49,200 nt of DNA, taken from contig JAJPYE010000033.1 in the NCBI GenBank assembly GCA_021205095.1, positions 1 through 49,200 of the forward strand, written 5' to 3'. The notes beneath the pieces were generated by a model. That model searched no databases. It saw nothing but the letters and a program-made list of their open reading frames with translations, and had not been told where the DNA came from. Positions 46,923 to 49,200 of this stretch are shown here, piece after piece; the first letter of the stretch is position 1; the number at the start of each line of letters is the position of its first letter. This DNA comes from Oscillospiraceae bacterium (GTDB lineage Bacteria; Bacillota; Clostridia; Oscillospirales; Oscillospiraceae). Both the position numbers and the translations under genes were made by a program.

Positions 46923-48044
46923 ATGAGAGTATTACATATTTTTACAAATTCTCATTTAACGAACGGCGCTTCAGTTTTTGAGTATAGGATAAGCCAGAAA
47001 CTTAAGAAGTGTGGGATTTTTTTTGACTATCTTGTGACTGAGCCGCCGACCGCAGAGGAAAGAGAGAGGTATGAGAATGAGCAAAGCATTATCTATGAAC
47101 TCCCAATTGATAACAAGCATGGGCTATTAGTACGTGAAATTAAAATAAATATACAGTATTATAAGTTTTTTAAAAAAAATGACTATGATTTTGTGTATGC
47201 TGATACGGAAAACGGATTGCGTGCAATCCATTTGCTGATGGCGCGATTCGCGGGCGTTAAGGTGCGCGTTGTACATTCTCATAATAGCTGTTTGCAAACG
47301 AGTTCAAAAACTTCTCGTATATTGTCCAGGCTATTACGACATGTTTTTTGGTTTAGCGCAACAGATTATTTTGCGTGTTCCGACCTTGCGGCAGAATGGC
47401 TATTTCCGAGAAAGGTATATAAAAAGCATTTATATAAAATCCTCAAGAATGGAATAGACTTAAGTCAGTTCACGTATAACGAGGAAGTCAGAAAATCAAT
47501 TCGAGATTGTTATGGAATAAGAAATGAATTTGTGGTTGGAAATGTCGGCAGATTTATGCCGCAAAAAAATCATTCGTTTTTAATTGATATTTTTGTAGAG
47601 ATACTAAAGGTTGTCCCAGATGCAAGACTGATGCTAATTGGAACGGGACCTTTGGAAGATGAGATTAAGGCGAAAGTAGAGGAAAATAAGATAGAAGATT
47701 ACGTGATATTTGTTGGCAATGTCTCTAACGTCAACGAATATTTGCAGGCTATGGATGTCTACTTGATGCCATCGCTGTTCGAAGGACTTCCCATCACAGG
47801 CATCGAGGCGCAGGCATCAGGGTTGCCGTGCTTCTTTTCTGATTCTATTACTGATGAATTATCTATCACCAGTTTAGTTCATCATTGTGCGTTAGAGGCA
47901 TCTTCAGTGAAATGGGCAGAGGCCATTGTGAAATACAGGGGATTGGGACGAAAAAATGTGAAGAATGAAATTACGAAGGCAGGATACTCAATAAATGCAA
48001 CTGTTGATGAGTTGAGACGATTTTATTTTGAAAAGAATAAATGA
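46923..48044 (+). CDS. Glycosyltransferase family 4-type (GT-B fold)
   Basis: A 373-residue glycosyltransferase: an N-terminal Rossmann half (MRVLHIFTNSHLTNGASVFEYRISQKL) and a C-terminal half with VGNVGRFMPQKNHSFLIDIF, RLMLIGTGPLEDEIK, VIFVGNVSNVNEYLQAMDVYLMPSLFEGLPITGIEAQASGLPC, the classical GT4 E-x7-E sugar-nucleotide region. It would add a sugar to the growing polymer. ATG 46923 is chosen; an in-frame TTG at 46899 overlaps the LicD gene. Its stop is 22 bases from the next ATG. Confidence 0.9.
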   Translation: MRVLHIFTNSHLTNGASVFEYRISQKLKKCGIFFDYLVTEPPTAEERERYENEQSIIYELPIDNKHGLLVREIKINIQYYKFFKKNDYDFVYADTENGLRAIHLLMARFAGVKVRVVHSHNSCLQTSSKTSRILSRLLRHVFWFSATDYFACSDLAAEWLFPRKVYKKHLYKILKNGIDLSQFTYNEEVRKSIRDCYGIRNEFVVGNVGRFMPQKNHSFLIDIFVEILKVVPDARLMLIGTGPLEDEIKAKVEENKIEDYVIFVGNVSNVNEYLQAMDVYLMPSLFEGLPITGIEAQASGLPCFFSDSITDELSITSLVHHCALEASSVKWAEAIVKYRGLGRKNVKNEITKAGYSINATVDELRRFYFEKNK

Positions 48045-48066
48045 AGTAAGGCAGAGTGAAAGCTAT

Positions 48067-49170
48067 ATGTTGACGTTAAAACAACGTGTTGAGTGGTTGA
48101 TATTACATATTTTCTGGATATTTCCTATCAAAAAGAACAGAATTGCATTTATTTGCTACGGTTGCACTCAATATAGTTGCAATCCGAAATATATCAGTGA
48201 GTACATAGAGGAAAATTATCCAGGAAAATATGAAATTAATTGGTATTATACTGAAAATAAAATGGCGAGTTTTATTCCTTTCTATGCAAAAAAAGCAAAG
48301 AAAAATAGCTTTATGTACTTTTACACTTTGATGACTTCCAAGTTAGTTGTTTCAAATGTGACTTTGCCTAGGGTTGTTCCATTCAGGAGGAGACAATGCA
48401 AAGTAAATACATGGCATGGGACGGCATTTAAGGGAGACAATAATAAGTTTGCAAACAATTATAATCTATTTGATTATTTCATAGCCGAAAATGAACTTAC
48501 TTATAATGTTTTTAGAAAAAAAGACAGCTTCAACTTCAAAGGCAAGATAAAAAGGATTGGGATGCCCCGAAATGATATATTAATCAGAGATGGTGGTGAG
48601 ATTCGAAACGAGGTTTTTCGTGAACTTGGTATTCCACAAAATAAGAAGTTGGTACTTTATGCTCCAACCTTCCGCGAGTTTGATGATGTAGGGGCTTTTA
48701 ATATTGATTTTACTCAGCTTCAGAGTTCTTTGTCAAATCGTTTTGGTGGCGAGTGGATTATTCTTTTCCGTTACCATCATATGCAAGCTTGTAAGCACTT
48801 CATTCCTGGTGGAGTAGATGTTGGAGATTATCCTGATATTCAAAGATTGATGGTCGCTGCGGATATATTGATAACGGATTATTCCTCTGTTATGTGGGAC
48901 TTTTCATTGATGTATAAGCCTGTTTTTCTTTATGCTGTTGATGTAAAGAGGTATGTTGATGATGAAAGGGGTACTTTTTTCTTCCCGTTTGAAAGGCTAC
49001 CGTTTCCTATTTCAAAAAATAATGATGAATTGAATTATATTATCACATCCTTTGATTCTGAGCTATATGCAAATAGAGTGAGACAATATCACAAAGAATG
49101 GGGGAGATATAATTATGATGGGAATGCAACTCGTGAGTTTGTAGAGTGTTTTATAAATAAAATATGTTAA
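48067..49170 (+). CDS. CDP-glycerol glycerophosphotransferase-family protein
   Basis: A 367-residue protein of the teichoic acid polymerase family (PF04464). It has a membrane-near N-terminus (RVEWLILHIFWIFPIKKNRIAFICYG), then KVNTWHGTAFKGDN, RIGMPRNDIL, LYAPTFREFDD, IILFRYHH and the C-terminal ITDYSSVMWDFSLMYKPVFLY, which binds the CDP donor. It would join glycerol or ribitol phosphate to the surface polymer. ATG 48067 is preferred; a TTG at 48028 would overlap the preceding gene. After it, GGAAAGAGAG at about 49174-49184 suggests another gene beginning at the window edge. Confidence 0.88.
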   Translation: MLTLKQRVEWLILHIFWIFPIKKNRIAFICYGCTQYSCNPKYISEYIEENYPGKYEINWYYTENKMASFIPFYAKKAKKNSFMYFYTLMTSKLVVSNVTLPRVVPFRRRQCKVNTWHGTAFKGDNNKFANNYNLFDYFIAENELTYNVFRKKDSFNFKGKIKRIGMPRNDILIRDGGEIRNEVFRELGIPQNKKLVLYAPTFREFDDVGAFNIDFTQLQSSLSNRFGGEWIILFRYHHMQACKHFIPGGVDVGDYPDIQRLMVAADILITDYSSVMWDFSLMYKPVFLYAVDVKRYVDDERGTFFFPFERLPFPISKNNDELNYIITSFDSELYANRVRQYHKEWGRYNYDGNATREFVECFINKIC

Positions 49171-49200
49171 TATAGGAAAGAGAGATTGTAATTTTGAATA

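Larger units (their letters stand above)
46020..49200. other. AT-rich segment within the polysaccharide cluster
   Basis: Composition changes abruptly after 45,948: the following genes use A/T-ending codons (AAT, AAA, TTT, GAT, ATA) whereas those to the left prefer G/C endings. The change falls between two genes of the same cluster and runs beyond the window end. This is typical of horizontally acquired polymer genes. No insertion sequence or repeat marks the junction. Confidence 0.75.

Noticed and set aside
1-49200. CRISPR arrays, tRNA or rRNA genes, insertion sequences, prophage genes
   Set aside because: No regularly spaced repeats, no cloverleaf, no rRNA-like stretch, and no transposase, integrase or phage structural motif was found on either strand.

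Overview
The window looks like a chromosomal segment of a GC-rich, anaerobic, gut-type Firmicute, probably Oscillospiraceae or a close relative (Oscillibacter/Flavonifractor-like). This is inferred, not shown by any marker rRNA. The grounds are the Firmicutes gene content (single-chain pyruvate:ferredoxin oxidoreductase, FakA plus Asp23/Gls24 pair, BMP lipoprotein, radical SAM, methionine gamma-lyase-like protein), strong AGGAGG ribosome binding sites, and several TTG/GTG starts. Most of the window is GC-rich with Clostridia-like sigma-A promoters. From about 46,020 to the end the sequence becomes sharply AT-rich.

Layout. 1-417: the 5' part of dihydroorotase (minus strand) with a consensus promoter and an attenuator-like leader. 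418-3048: a small HAD phosphatase, then xanthine phosphoribosyltransferase and a BMP-type nucleoside-binding lipoprotein (purine salvage). 3119-7664: a Phd/RelE-type toxin-antitoxin pair, a DMT transporter coupled to a methionine gamma-lyase-like PLP enzyme, a radical SAM protein and a small orphan. 7667-12183: rarA behind a McrB-McrC type IV restriction system whose McrB carries an EVE/PUA-like reader domain. 12309-19620: endonuclease III with a tyrosine phosphatase; an MMPL/RND transporter with a large secreted coiled-coil partner; an ECF sigma factor with a DUF4179-type anti-sigma candidate. 19885-21343: an F420-ligase-like protein and a helical orphan.

21407-25942 is a complete riboflavin operon (minus strand): promoter, FMN riboswitch, two tandem terminators, ribD, ribE, ribBA, ribH, and a HAD phosphatase whose start codon overlaps the ribH stop. 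The HAD protein is a good candidate for the usually unassigned phosphatase step. 26038-32092 holds an acidic lipoprotein, an EF-G-like GTPase, a catalytically dead P-type ATPase relative and RlmB. 32196-37400 holds a rhomboid-like protein that lacks the catalytic serine motif and ends in a zinc-ribbon-like tail, a frameshifted beta-propeller protein, a cupin, a PrsA/SurA-like foldase lipoprotein and a small secreted protein. 37527-43953 holds FakA, the Asp23/Gls24 protein, the pyruvate:ferredoxin oxidoreductase and a small companion. 44264-49170 begins a surface-polysaccharide cluster: priming sugar transferase, nucleotidyltransferase, LicD, glycosyltransferase and CDP-glycerol glycerophosphotransferase-like genes. 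The last three lie in the AT-rich part.

Beyond genes, three diverged copies of a roughly 110-base dispersed repeat occur at 6104-6215, 23781-23890 (opposite orientation) and 26448-26547. The first is bounded by a 20-bp perfect inverted repeat and lies in a predicted 5' leader; the second lies inside the riboflavin operon. I found no rRNA, tRNA, CRISPR array, insertion sequence or prophage.
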